Below, in pieces: positions 6,873 through 13,895 of a stretch of DNA of 48,178 bases. The notes beneath the pieces are model-generated. The model had not been told where the DNA came from. It did no database searches and worked only from the letters and a program-made list of their open reading frames with translations. A program made the translations under genes and the position numbers. The DNA is from a virus, in the IMG/VR virus record IMGVR_UViG_3300032285_002684, positions 1-48,178 of that record. The stretch is one strand, 5' to 3'. Numbering within the stretch: the first letter of the stretch is position 1; each line of letters begins with the position of its first letter.

Positions 6873-7397
6873 ATGAAACTCGCTGACGCTCAGAAGACTC
6901 TCCTCGTCGTTCCCGGTAACTACCCCGCCATGCTGACCCTCGCCACTTGCCAGCCCGGCAAGAAGGATCCCTCGGCCACCAACATCAATGTCACGCTCGA
7001 GGTCATCCTCGACTCGGGCCGCACCGTCCGGATGTGGGACCTGCTCCCCGACATCGAGAAGAACCCCAAGGTCTTCTTCCGCTACGAGCAGTACATCAAC
7101 GCCCTCGCCCTGACCCTCGCACCCGACTTCGACCTGACCCCGCGCACCTTCGCTGCTGAACTCAACAAGGCCAGCAACGAGGGCATCTGCTTCCAGGTCG
7201 CCGTCACCATCGAGGAATCCGTTGGCTATGCCCCTCGCAACGCCATCAAGTCCCTCAAGCCTGCTGACATGGACCTCATCCAGCACGTGGCCCGTGCTCA
7301 GCGCCACGACTCCGACACCGACGCTGCCGCTCAGCCCTCGAAGCTCAGCATCAACGATCAGCAGTCCCCAGCCTCTGAAGACCGCCAGCTCATCTGA
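6873..7397 (+). CDS. Putative OB-fold ssDNA-binding-like protein (DUF669-like)
   Basis: The protein has 174 residues. The middle part resembles the beta-rich core of phage DUF669/gp2.5-like ssDNA-binding proteins (INVTLEVILDSGRTVRMWDL, then a hydrophobic helix and a second beta segment). The C-terminus is polar and acidic, as ssDNA-binding protein tails often are. A second protein of exactly the same length, also DUF669-like, is encoded at 21124-21648, but the two are not obviously alike in sequence. The ribosome binding site is a modest AGGA. The assignment is tentative. Confidence 0.6.
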   Translation: MKLADAQKTLLVVPGNYPAMLTLATCQPGKKDPSATNINVTLEVILDSGRTVRMWDLLPDIEKNPKVFFRYEQYINALALTLAPDFDLTPRTFAAELNKASNEGICFQVAVTIEESVGYAPRNAIKSLKPADMDLIQHVARAQRHDSDTDAAAQPSKLSINDQQSPASEDRQLI

Positions 7398-7403
7398 CCC
7401 GCA

Positions 7404-7433
7404 ATGGGGGTGGGTACCTGTGCCCACCCCCAT
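7404..7433 (+). terminator. 11-bp perfect hairpin after the 174-residue gene
   Basis: ATGGGGGTGGG (7404-7414) pairs perfectly with CCCACCCCCAT (7423-7433) over TACCTGTG. It lies seven bases after the stop at 7397 and just before the AAGGAG of the next gene. No T-run follows, so it may stabilise the upstream mRNA end or act as an attenuator. Confidence 0.6.
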
Positions 7434-7453
7434 CACCACAAGGAGAACTCGCC

Positions 7454-7996
7454 ATGTCCTTCTATCGAATCAACGACATCCGCCAGTCCGACATTGTCGG
7501 TAACACCCTCTCGCTCGGTAACATCCCCATCCGTCTCGAGTCCGGCCGTATGGAACTCGTCGACCCCAACAACGCCGTGCCCGCCGTCGACCCCGACGGT
7601 TGCGACACGCCCAACTTCTCGATCCGCACCTGCGACTCGACCCACGCCGAGCGCCTCCGCTCCCTCAACTCCAGCACCCGTCGCTCCGCCAACACACTGC
7701 TCATCCAGCGTCTTGGCCACCGCACGGCCCTGGCCTTCATCCAGCAGGACGACACCCTCTCCCGCTCCATGGCTGCGTTCTTCGGTCGCTTCAACGCAGG
7801 CGACATCGACGCATCCAATCTCCCCCCACGTGTCCGGGACCGCAACGCCAATCCGTTCCTCCCTACCTCCGGTGACCCTGACTTCCGTCGCCGCTCTGGC
7901 TCCTATCGCCGCTATCGCCGCTGTGACTCGCATCCGCAGTTGCTCGACTCGTCGTGGGTCGGGCCTGCTTCTCGCCACTCTTCGGAGATCATCTAA
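7454..7996 (+). CDS. Hypothetical protein, 180 residues
   Basis: The family is not recognised. Residues 1-60 look beta-rich with Asp/Asn/Pro-rich turns. Residues 65-110 form a helical region, and the C-terminal 50 residues are strongly Arg-rich (FRRRSGSYRRYRR), suggesting contact with nucleic acid or membrane. AAGGAG lies nine bases before the ATG. The stop overlaps the next start as TAATG (7994-7998). It is the first gene of a coupled set that leads to the AAA ATPase and VWA genes, so it may be a partner of that system. Confidence 0.6.
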   Translation: MSFYRINDIRQSDIVGNTLSLGNIPIRLESGRMELVDPNNAVPAVDPDGCDTPNFSIRTCDSTHAERLRSLNSSTRRSANTLLIQRLGHRTALAFIQQDDTLSRSMAAFFGRFNAGDIDASNLPPRVRDRNANPFLPTSGDPDFRRRSGSYRRYRRCDSHPQLLDSSWVGPASRHSSEII

Positions 7997-8559
7997 TGTC
8001 CAACCCCCTGGTCCATTCCATCACCATCAGCACCGCAGCGGGGGACGGCACTGTCATCGCCGTCTCCCGTACCCGCACACGAGGCAACGCCGTCATCGCA
8101 GATCGCGTCGAAGCCTGTGACTACGACTGCTTCGCCTCCACGCCCTTCGGTTCCAAGGCCGGTGCCCAGCACGAGATCCTCACCCAGCAATCACCCGACC
8201 ACTCCACTCCCGAACGCGTCTGGGTCGAACTCTTCGACCTCCTGTGCATGAAACTCATGATGTCGGCTGCCATGCGTGGCACCACCATCCTCAAGGATCA
8301 GGACGACCTCGGCCCCATCTCCCTCCCTGACCAGCCCGACCGTGTCGGACTCGTCGTCTGCCTGCCCAAGAACACCCAAGAATCCGACGTCTCCATCAAC
8401 GGCAAGTACATGCCCGACGTCCTGAAGTCCATGGGCTTCAACCCCAAGGCCCACGACATCCTGCAACCCAAGCCCCCCACCTGGGACCCGCACTACAAGG
8501 ACTCGCCCTACCCGGACGACTACAACGATCTGCCCTCTGACCCCAAGTACCCCTTCTGA
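7996..8559 (+). CDS. Hypothetical protein, 187 residues
   Basis: I chose ATG 7996, which overlaps the previous stop as TAATG. The open frame extends 14 codons further upstream, but that part lies inside the previous gene. The first 50 residues are Thr/Val-rich and beta-like. A central helix (residues 75-95) contains several Met and Cys residues, and the last 40 residues are Pro/Asp/Tyr-rich and extended. No domain is recognised. It sits two genes upstream of the MoxR-like ATPase. Confidence 0.65.
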   Translation: MSNPLVHSITISTAAGDGTVIAVSRTRTRGNAVIADRVEACDYDCFASTPFGSKAGAQHEILTQQSPDHSTPERVWVELFDLLCMKLMMSAAMRGTTILKDQDDLGPISLPDQPDRVGLVVCLPKNTQESDVSINGKYMPDVLKSMGFNPKAHDILQPKPPTWDPHYKDSPYPDDYNDLPSDPKYPF

Positions 8560-8569
8560 AAGGAACCCC

Positions 8570-8767
8570 ATGTCTGACCCCATCATGTCTCGCCTTCTCG
8601 AACTCGAGAAGAAGCACAACGCCATCATCGACACGACTGCCAAGCTCTTTGAGAACCAGTCCGACATGATCATGGCCGTTGACAAGAAGTACGAACTCGT
8701 CCGCACACTGCTCACTGAAGTCCTCGAACTCATGAAGAACCACGCCACCAAGGAGACCACCAAGTGA
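8570..8767 (+). CDS. Small coiled-coil protein, 65 residues
   Basis: Almost the whole protein is one amphipathic, charged helix with heptad-like hydrophobic spacing (LLELEKKHNAIIDTTAKLFE), typical of a dimerising coiled coil. AAAGGAA precedes the ATG by six bases. Its TGA overlaps the GTG start of the AAA ATPase as GTGA (8764-8767), so the two are translationally coupled. It may be an adaptor or assembly helper for the ATPase. No family is recognised. Confidence 0.7.
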   Translation: MSDPIMSRLLELEKKHNAIIDTTAKLFENQSDMIMAVDKKYELVRTLLTEVLELMKNHATKETTK

Positions 8768-9783
8768 ACATCTCACCCACCGCACGCGCCGCAATCCTCG
8801 CCCGCATCAACGCTGTCAAGGCAGCAACTCCCATCACCACACGGAAGGACACCATGCCCCCCACTATCGAGCCCGAGACCTACAAGCCCGCCTTCGATGA
8901 CGGCCTCTTCGCCACCAGCCCCGACGGCATCCCCGTCACCGGCACCACGCCTGCCACCCCCACCGAACGCATCGACCTCGAGCTCGACGACAATCTCAAG
9001 TCGTTCCTCATGTCCATCGGCACCTCGTCCGGCATCGAGAACCTCCGACTCATCGGTCCCGCTGGTTGCGGCAAGACCTCCATCGGTCAGTGGCTCGCCC
9101 AGGAAACCAACAAGCGCCTCCTCATCATGGACTGCTCCGTGATCCGTGAGCCACGCGATTGGTTCGGCTTCCGCACCGTGCACAACGGCAGCATCCGTTG
9201 GCAGGACACCGAGTTCGTGCGCGCCGTCACTTCCGGCAACTGCGTCGTCGTCCTCGACGAACTCAACCGCGCACCTGCCTCCGTGCTCAACGGTCTCATG
9301 CCCCTGCTCGACCACCGTCGTGCATCGTGGATCGAGGAACGCGGCGCTGCCGTACGCGTAGGACCCAACACCACGTTCGTCGCCACCACCAACATGGGTG
9401 CCAAGTATCTCGGTGCGTCGCCAGTTGACCTGGCCCTCCGCGATCGCTTCTCGCGTGTCGTCGAAGTCACCTATCTGCCCACCCCCAAGGAGGCCATGCT
9501 GCTCCAGCGTCGTACCACTCTTGACATCGACTCGTGCGTTGCTCTCGCTCACATCGCTTCCAACACTCGCGGCAAGAACTCCACGCACGAGCCCATCTCC
9601 ACCCGCGAACTGCTCGCCGCCGCTTCCGACATCGCCAAGTACGGTCAGCAGTCCCTCCGCTACACCATCCTGTCCAAGATCGAGGACCACTCGAAGCGCG
9701 CAGCGATGGCCACTCTCCTCGCCGGCAAGTTCCCCGGCCTCGTCTCGGACACCGTCACCACTACCAACACGGAGCCCTTCTAA
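8764..9783 (+). CDS. MoxR/CobS-like AAA+ ATPase
   Basis: The 339-residue protein has a full AAA+ core: Walker A GPAGCGKTS (98-106), Walker B VVLDELNR (D165, E166), sensor-1 TTN (208-210) and an arginine-finger region LRDRFSR (225-231). It is closest in style to CobS and MoxR ATPases, which work with VWA-domain partners to remodel or metallate a target. The partner follows directly, coupled by TAATG. Start: GTG 8764 with AAGGAG eight bases upstream; an ATG at 8854 would lose only a disordered N-terminus. CobS-like genes in phages are often listed as cobalamin genes, but nothing here proves a cobalt-chelatase role. Confidence 0.85.
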   Translation: MNISPTARAAILARINAVKAATPITTRKDTMPPTIEPETYKPAFDDGLFATSPDGIPVTGTTPATPTERIDLELDDNLKSFLMSIGTSSGIENLRLIGPAGCGKTSIGQWLAQETNKRLLIMDCSVIREPRDWFGFRTVHNGSIRWQDTEFVRAVTSGNCVVVLDELNRAPASVLNGLMPLLDHRRASWIEERGAAVRVGPNTTFVATTNMGAKYLGASPVDLALRDRFSRVVEVTYLPTPKEAMLLQRRTTLDIDSCVALAHIASNTRGKNSTHEPISTRELLAAASDIAKYGQQSLRYTILSKIEDHSKRAAMATLLAGKFPGLVSDTVTTTNTEPF

Positions 9784-11897
9784 TGTTTCAACGCATCCTC
9801 GACAACTTCGACATCGACACCAGCGGTTGGTTCGACACCGACGAGGGGGTTGCCAAGCGCAACCTCCTCACTCGCACCAGTGAGATCACCAACAAGATCT
9901 GGTCTCTCTGGGCCTGCCGCCCCATCCGTGTCCACTACGTGCCCCTCGAGACCATCGAGCGTCTCTCCATCACATCCGCCATCCACGCATTCGCCGGCCA
10001 CATGGACCGTTACGTGGCCGACTGGAGGCGTATGCCCAGTGCGAGCGAGAAGATTGACATGGTTGCCAACTTCATCAATGCCTATCGACACGGTGACATC
10101 TGGGACAACCCCAACGCACCCTATGACCCCAACACAGATCAGGGACCCGGCATCTATATCCCGGGCAGTCTCATCTCTGACCGCATGCTTGACCACGTCC
10201 CAGACATCTACACCTTGGCCGATGCCATCACCGGCTACGGCCTCGAGTCCATGGAGCGTGACAACGCATGCCTCAACATCGGTTACGACGGTCTCATGTT
10301 CGTGGCCGAAGCACTCAAGTCCACCAACTTGCCGCCCAACAGCAACAATATCACTGACCCACGCTCCGTCCACGCAGACTGCATGCTCGACATCTGGTAT
10401 GCAGCCTGTGTCCGTGACATCCGCAACAAGATCCTTACCCAATGGCCGGGCTGGCACTCCATCTTCGAAGCCCAAGACTCCGTGCTCCTTCCCCCCACGG
10501 AAGATGTTGCCTCGGCTGTCAAGACCAAGAGCAAGTATCGTTCGGAACTGCGTCGCTTCTGCATGGCCCTCGCATGGAACCTCAACGCAGCCCCCGACCA
10601 GCGCATCCCGTTCCCAAAGCAGTTCAAGTCTGCCTATGACCTGGCCGTCCAAGCGTGGCCCGGCATCCTTTCCAAGTGTCGCACCAACGAGGACCACATC
10701 TTCGCCATCAGCCAACTCGTCCACGACCTCACTTGCATCCTGTCCCCCCGCGAGGAGAAGCCCAAGCGCAGTACCACTCCTCGTCGTGGCAGCAGCGGAC
10801 TCGGTATCGACGGTACTCCTGACAAGGACGAGTCCTTCCACCGCAAGCAGCACGCAAGCGGCGACTCCGTCATCGAGCCGTCCAAGGAAGATGCTGAATG
10901 GGAACCCACCGACTCGCGCTGTGTGGGCATCCCCCCACCATCCATCTTCTACGACATGATGACCGAGGAGCAGATGGCCCCCGTTCTCGCACGCAATCCC
11001 AAGTTGCGTGAGTACGCAGTCAGGTCCAAGCACCTCCAGGACAAGGTCCGTGCTCCCATCGCCGAAGCCATCAGTGCTGCTGCGTGGCACGTGCCTGCCC
11101 CACCACCCACCGACCATGCCCAACTCCAAGGCGTTCTCGACGAGGGCAGCCTGCTCAACCTTGCAGCCTTCAACGATCCGCGTATCTTCTCCGTCCCCCC
11201 CGAAGCAGGCCATGGACAGATCGCCATCGCCGTCGTGCTTGACTCCTCCTCCTCCATGTCCCTCAACGTCTACCCCACGGAGATCGACCCCGCTACCAAC
11301 ACGTACGAGCCCAGTCACAACGTGATGCAAGAAGCACTTGCATTCCTCGCCGGTCTCAAGGACGGACTGGCCCGTGCATCCAACGTCTCGCTGTCCTCCT
11401 TTGCTTACTTCAGTGGTTCTATCCACGACGACAGTGACTACATCCTGCACACCAAGTCCGATCCATCTGCAGACAGCACTCTCTCCGTGTGCAACATGCG
11501 TCGCCTCGACACTGACTCCGCACTGCTCTACTCGTACCCCACAGGTGGCACCCCATCCGCAACCGCGATCAAGTCTGCGTCCGATTACCTCTTTGCTCAT
11601 CACCCCGACGCAACCAAGATCATCATCCATCTCACTGACGGTGCACCTTGCGGTCGCGTCGAGGATCCTTACCACAACCAGGAACCCTTTGATGATGGCA
11701 TCTCCAGCGTCCGCCACATCGTTAACAACATCCCCATTCCCGTGTTCACCGTCGGCTTCGGCTTCGGCATTGATGCACAGACTCTCCGTCAGCAGTACAA
11801 TCACGACAAGTGGTTCAAGGTTGAGTCCCCGCTGGATGCCGTGCCCGTTGCATGCCAGCTCATCACAGGAATTGGTCAGTGTCTTGCCAACCAGTAG
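9783..11897 (+). CDS. VWA-domain protein (CobT-like partner of the AAA ATPase)
   Basis: The protein has 704 residues from ATG 9783, which overlaps the ATPase stop as TAATG. The first 480 residues are a helical, partly charged region of unknown fold, with a disordered linker near residues 325-370. The C-terminal third is a von Willebrand A domain with a complete metal-ion-dependent adhesion site: DSSSS at 487-491, TGGT at 587-590 and LTDG with D619. CobT/BchD-type subunits and MoxR-associated VWA proteins share this plan. The target is unknown. Confidence 0.8.
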   Translation: MFQRILDNFDIDTSGWFDTDEGVAKRNLLTRTSEITNKIWSLWACRPIRVHYVPLETIERLSITSAIHAFAGHMDRYVADWRRMPSASEKIDMVANFINAYRHGDIWDNPNAPYDPNTDQGPGIYIPGSLISDRMLDHVPDIYTLADAITGYGLESMERDNACLNIGYDGLMFVAEALKSTNLPPNSNNITDPRSVHADCMLDIWYAACVRDIRNKILTQWPGWHSIFEAQDSVLLPPTEDVASAVKTKSKYRSELRRFCMALAWNLNAAPDQRIPFPKQFKSAYDLAVQAWPGILSKCRTNEDHIFAISQLVHDLTCILSPREEKPKRSTTPRRGSSGLGIDGTPDKDESFHRKQHASGDSVIEPSKEDAEWEPTDSRCVGIPPPSIFYDMMTEEQMAPVLARNPKLREYAVRSKHLQDKVRAPIAEAISAAAWHVPAPPPTDHAQLQGVLDEGSLLNLAAFNDPRIFSVPPEAGHGQIAIAVVLDSSSSMSLNVYPTEIDPATNTYEPSHNVMQEALAFLAGLKDGLARASNVSLSSFAYFSGSIHDDSDYILHTKSDPSADSTLSVCNMRRLDTDSALLYSYPTGGTPSATAIKSASDYLFAHHPDATKIIIHLTDGAPCGRVEDPYHNQEPFDDGISSVRHIVNNIPIPVFTVGFGFGIDAQTLRQQYNHDKWFKVESPLDAVPVACQLITGIGQCLANQ

Positions 11898-11910
11898 AAG
11901 GATCCGCACT

Positions 11911-12192
11911 ATGCCATCTGAAGCCAATGGAACTAACCTGCGTACTCTGTGGCACGCTTTCAAGCAGCGACCCATACCCGCCATCACACTTGTGGATCTG
12001 CGCCATGAGGACACAGGAGCCCGCTACCCAACCCTTTGCATCATCGAGTCTCACCCCGACGGTGACAAGCTCTTCCCCTACGCCTTCATGATCGACCGCG
12101 ATCAGCACGAGCTCTGTCGCAAGCTCATCGTGCCCGATCAATACGAAGCCATCTGGGATTGGTGCATCCCCCCACAGAAGGAGCCCGCATGA
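11911..12192 (+). CDS. Hypothetical protein, 93 residues
   Basis: ATG 11911 is preceded by AAGGA and follows the VWA stop by 13 bases, so I prefer it over longer upstream frames. The protein is compact and mixed alpha/beta, with no membrane helix (PIPAITLVDLRHEDTGARYP near the start and a Trp-rich end). Its TGA overlaps the start of the uracil-DNA glycosylase as ATGA. Family unknown. Confidence 0.65.
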   Translation: MPSEANGTNLRTLWHAFKQRPIPAITLVDLRHEDTGARYPTLCIIESHPDGDKLFPYAFMIDRDQHELCRKLIVPDQYEAIWDWCIPPQKEPA

Positions 12193-12914
12193 ACCTACCA
12201 CTGCTACCCTCCGCCCCATCCTGCACTGCCTGCGAACTGCACAAGCACGCAAAAAACCCTGGAGTCCCCGGGGTTTTTCTTTCTGAGTCGTTGCTACCTT
12301 CACCCCTTACACCCATGGTCGCAGTGCTCGGCATGAACCCAGGCTTCCAAGAGGACCGCTTCAACGAGCCATTCGTTGGGCCATCAGGCAAGATGCTCAA
12401 GGAGATCTACCTCCCATCCATCCTGCCTCACGCCTCAGTCATCCTTCTCAACGCAGCACGCTGCTACACACCAGCCGCTGCACCACCCAAGCCCCGTCAC
12501 TTCCGCACTTGTTTCCCTGCCTTCTCTGCTCAGGATCTCAATGCCGTTGGCCAACTCATTGCCCCCCACGTTCCCAAGATCCTGCTCTGCGTCGGTGCCC
12601 ACGCCATCTCCACTGTCACCAAGTTCACACAGCCCAAGCCCTGGTCGCTAACCTCTGCATTCAACCGACAAGGTACACCGACCGGACTATGGGGAGACTG
12701 GCAACTGTTCACCACGTTCCACCCAGCCGCCGTGCTCCGCTCTCGTAACCTCCTCCACCCCGTTGCCGACCACATGACCCTCGTGCACTCAGCACTCATC
12801 GGCCAGATGCCCGTAGCATCCAGCCCCCGCATCGTCACCCCCTTCTCGCCCAACGACCCAACGGAAGCCAACCACTGGAACGATGAGTTCCGCAAGAACC
12901 CCAAGATGAACTGA
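12189..12914 (+). CDS. Uracil-DNA glycosylase, family 4-like, Fe-S
   Basis: The 241-residue enzyme should remove uracil from DNA during repair. Four cysteines fit the family 4 cluster pattern C-X2-C...C-X15-C (C12, C15, C92, C108). The uracil-pocket motif reads GMNPGFQEDRFNEPFVG (48-64): GMNPG is as in SMUG1, while the ED and PFVG parts are family 4-like. The HPAAVL motif is at 178-183. I chose ATG 12189 (ATGA overlap), because the CxxC pair lies near this N-terminus. A strong intrinsic terminator lies inside the gene at 12252-12278. Confidence 0.8.
   Translation: MNLPLLPSAPSCTACELHKHAKNPGVPGVFLSESLLPSPLTPMVAVLGMNPGFQEDRFNEPFVGPSGKMLKEIYLPSILPHASVILLNAARCYTPAAAPPKPRHFRTCFPAFSAQDLNAVGQLIAPHVPKILLCVGAHAISTVTKFTQPKPWSLTSAFNRQGTPTGLWGDWQLFTTFHPAAVLRSRNLLHPVADHMTLVHSALIGQMPVASSPRIVTPFSPNDPTEANHWNDEFRKNPKMN
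12252..12278 (+). terminator. Intragenic intrinsic terminator or attenuator
   Basis: AAAAACCCTGG (12252-12262) pairs with CCGGGGTTTTT (12268-12278) over a five-base loop, allowing one T-G pair, and runs on into CTTTCT. This is a canonical rho-independent shape with U-tract. It lies 63 bases into the uracil-DNA glycosylase gene, upstream of the polymerase. It is nearly symmetrical, so it could also act on the other strand. Confidence 0.7.
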
Positions 12915-12917
12915 TCC

Positions 12918-13094
12918 ATGGACACGTTGATCGAAACGCTACAGTCTTCGTCATGCCCAACGTGCAAGTCAGCACTCATGGAGATCATGAAGCTGCGTCA
13001 TGCCATGCGAAAACTATTTGAGCTAGAGAAGATCCATGCACAACCAGATACACGAGTTCCAGCAACTCATCCCAGTCAACACCCCACTCGGTGA
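12918..13094 (+). CDS. Small CxxC protein, 58 residues
   Basis: Read directly from the sequence. ATG 12918 follows the glycosylase stop by three bases. The frame gives an N-terminal CPTC pair (residues 13-16), a charged helix (residues 20-40) and a polar tail. It overlaps the next gene by 59 bases. No clear Shine-Dalgarno site is present, so translation would depend on coupling. The single CxxC could help bind a metal in a dimer. Confidence 0.4.
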   Translation: MDTLIETLQSSSCPTCKSALMEIMKLRHAMRKLFELEKIHAQPDTRVPATHPSQHPTR

Positions 13095-13254
13095 GGGGTA
13101 CCTCCTGTACATATGCAACCCAGGTATGTACACCAACTCCTGCTACGCCGTGGTCCTTGACGACGGACGCATCCGCCACTTCATGGATCACCAGATCACC
13201 GTCATCCGCAACGACACACTCCAGATCCATCCAAAGGAATCAGATGAAAGCTGA
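13036..13254 (+). CDS. Small phage protein, 72 residues, beta-rich
   Basis: The protein looks like a small beta barrel: a Gly-rich start (LGEGYLLYICNPGMYTN), a central strand pair around VVLDDGRIRHF, and a final strand ITVIRNDTLQI. Similar short proteins are common in environmental phage replication regions, with no known function. A weak AGAAG precedes the ATG. It overlaps the next gene by 11 bases and belongs to the chain of tiny coupled genes before the polymerase. Confidence 0.6.
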   Translation: MHNQIHEFQQLIPVNTPLGEGYLLYICNPGMYTNSCYAVVLDDGRIRHFMDHQITVIRNDTLQIHPKESDES

Positions 13255-13480
13255 CAACAACATCGACGAGATACGTGACACGCTGCGTGTCCTCCGCAAT
13301 CGCCACGCCAACGAGGACGCATCACTCAAGGCATACAACACAATCGAGTACTGCCTCGAGCAGATTTTCAACTACTGCCACAAGCAGATTGAAGACGGCT
13401 ACATGCGCAACCGCGATCTCAACAAGCGCAACACCCAACTCCTCTCCAAGATCCAAGAACTCGAGGCCCGCGAACAATGA
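13244..13480 (+). CDS. Coiled-coil protein, 78 residues
   Basis: I chose ATG 13244, which has AAAGGA six bases upstream and overlaps the previous stop. The open frame continues upstream, but only through the previous gene. The whole protein is charged helix with heptad-like spacing (DTLRVLRNRHANEDASLKAY, later LSKIQELEAREQ), so it probably forms a coiled coil. Its TGA overlaps the next start as ATGA (13477-13480). Family unknown. Confidence 0.65.
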   Translation: MKADNNIDEIRDTLRVLRNRHANEDASLKAYNTIEYCLEQIFNYCHKQIEDGYMRNRDLNKRNTQLLSKIQELEAREQ

Positions 13481-13725
13481 CCTCCCCCCAATTCAAGTTG
13501 AATAGATTGGCTATGCATCAAGAGTGGTTTGACAACAACCAAAAGCTCCTGTTCTTGGAAGCGCGTGGCGTAATGCGCGAGTTGCTTGCGATGTGCAGAG
13601 AACGAACTGCAGAGCGCGACGAGGCACGGCGCATGGTGTGCCGTTCGCAGTTCACCATGACCGAACTTCAACATGACTACGCCAAAGACAAAGGCTGGGA
13701 CTGTTTCAAGGAATCAAACAAATGA
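13477..13725 (+). CDS. Hypothetical helical protein, 82 residues
   Basis: The protein is mainly charged helix, with three Met-rich positions and two cysteines (LLAMCRERTAERDEARRM). The start and stop both overlap neighbouring genes as ATGA, so it is firmly part of the coupled chain at 13244-15889. The function is not recognised. A helical bundle or coiled coil is likely, possibly a replication accessory factor given that the chain ends in the polymerase. Confidence 0.65.
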   Translation: MTSPQFKLNRLAMHQEWFDNNQKLLFLEARGVMRELLAMCRERTAERDEARRMVCRSQFTMTELQHDYAKDKGWDCFKESNK

Positions 13726-13895
13726 AGAAGAAGAAAGACATGATCAAGGATGCAGCCGAACTCCTTGAGGATATGGACGACGCATTCCTTGACTACACCC
13801 TTGAAGAGTTTGGCAACTGGGAAGAAGCGTTCGATCTCATCGACCGAGCCCGCACCTTCCTCACCGACTACCTCAACGAAAAGGCTGCCCCATGA
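13722..13895 (+). CDS. Small acidic protein upstream of DNA polymerase, 57 residues
   Basis: Read directly from the sequence. ATG 13722 overlaps the previous TGA, and its own TGA (13893-13895) overlaps the polymerase ATG, both as ATGA. The protein begins with a Lys cluster (MKKKKDM) and then is strongly acidic and helical, with Trp and aromatic residues (EEFGNWEEAFDLIDRARTFL). Double coupling makes it very likely to be a real gene. It may be a polymerase-associated or DNA-mimic type protein, but that is only inferred from charge and position. Confidence 0.75.
   Translation: MKKKKDMIKDAAELLEDMDDAFLDYTLEEFGNWEEAFDLIDRARTFLTDYLNEKAAP

Noticed and set aside
7404-8120. 238-codon frame overlapping the genes at 7454 and 7996
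   Set aside because: It is a Ser/Pro/Thr/Arg-rich shadow of two genes that have good ribosome binding sites and TAATG coupling.
9534-9782. N-terminal extension of the VWA protein
   Set aside because: These 83 codons lie inside the ATPase gene in another frame; ATG 9783 overlapping the ATPase stop is clearly better.
8764-11897. Naming the AAA/VWA pair cobS and cobT
   Set aside because: The motifs support the protein classes only; no cobalamin pathway genes or substrate evidence are present, so gene symbols would overstate the case.
9780-12014. 744-codon open frame on the minus strand opposite the VWA gene
   Set aside because: It mirrors a GC-rich gene with clear AAA/VWA partner motifs, has no domain or coupling signals, and is rich in Gly, Asp and Val as expected of an antisense shadow.
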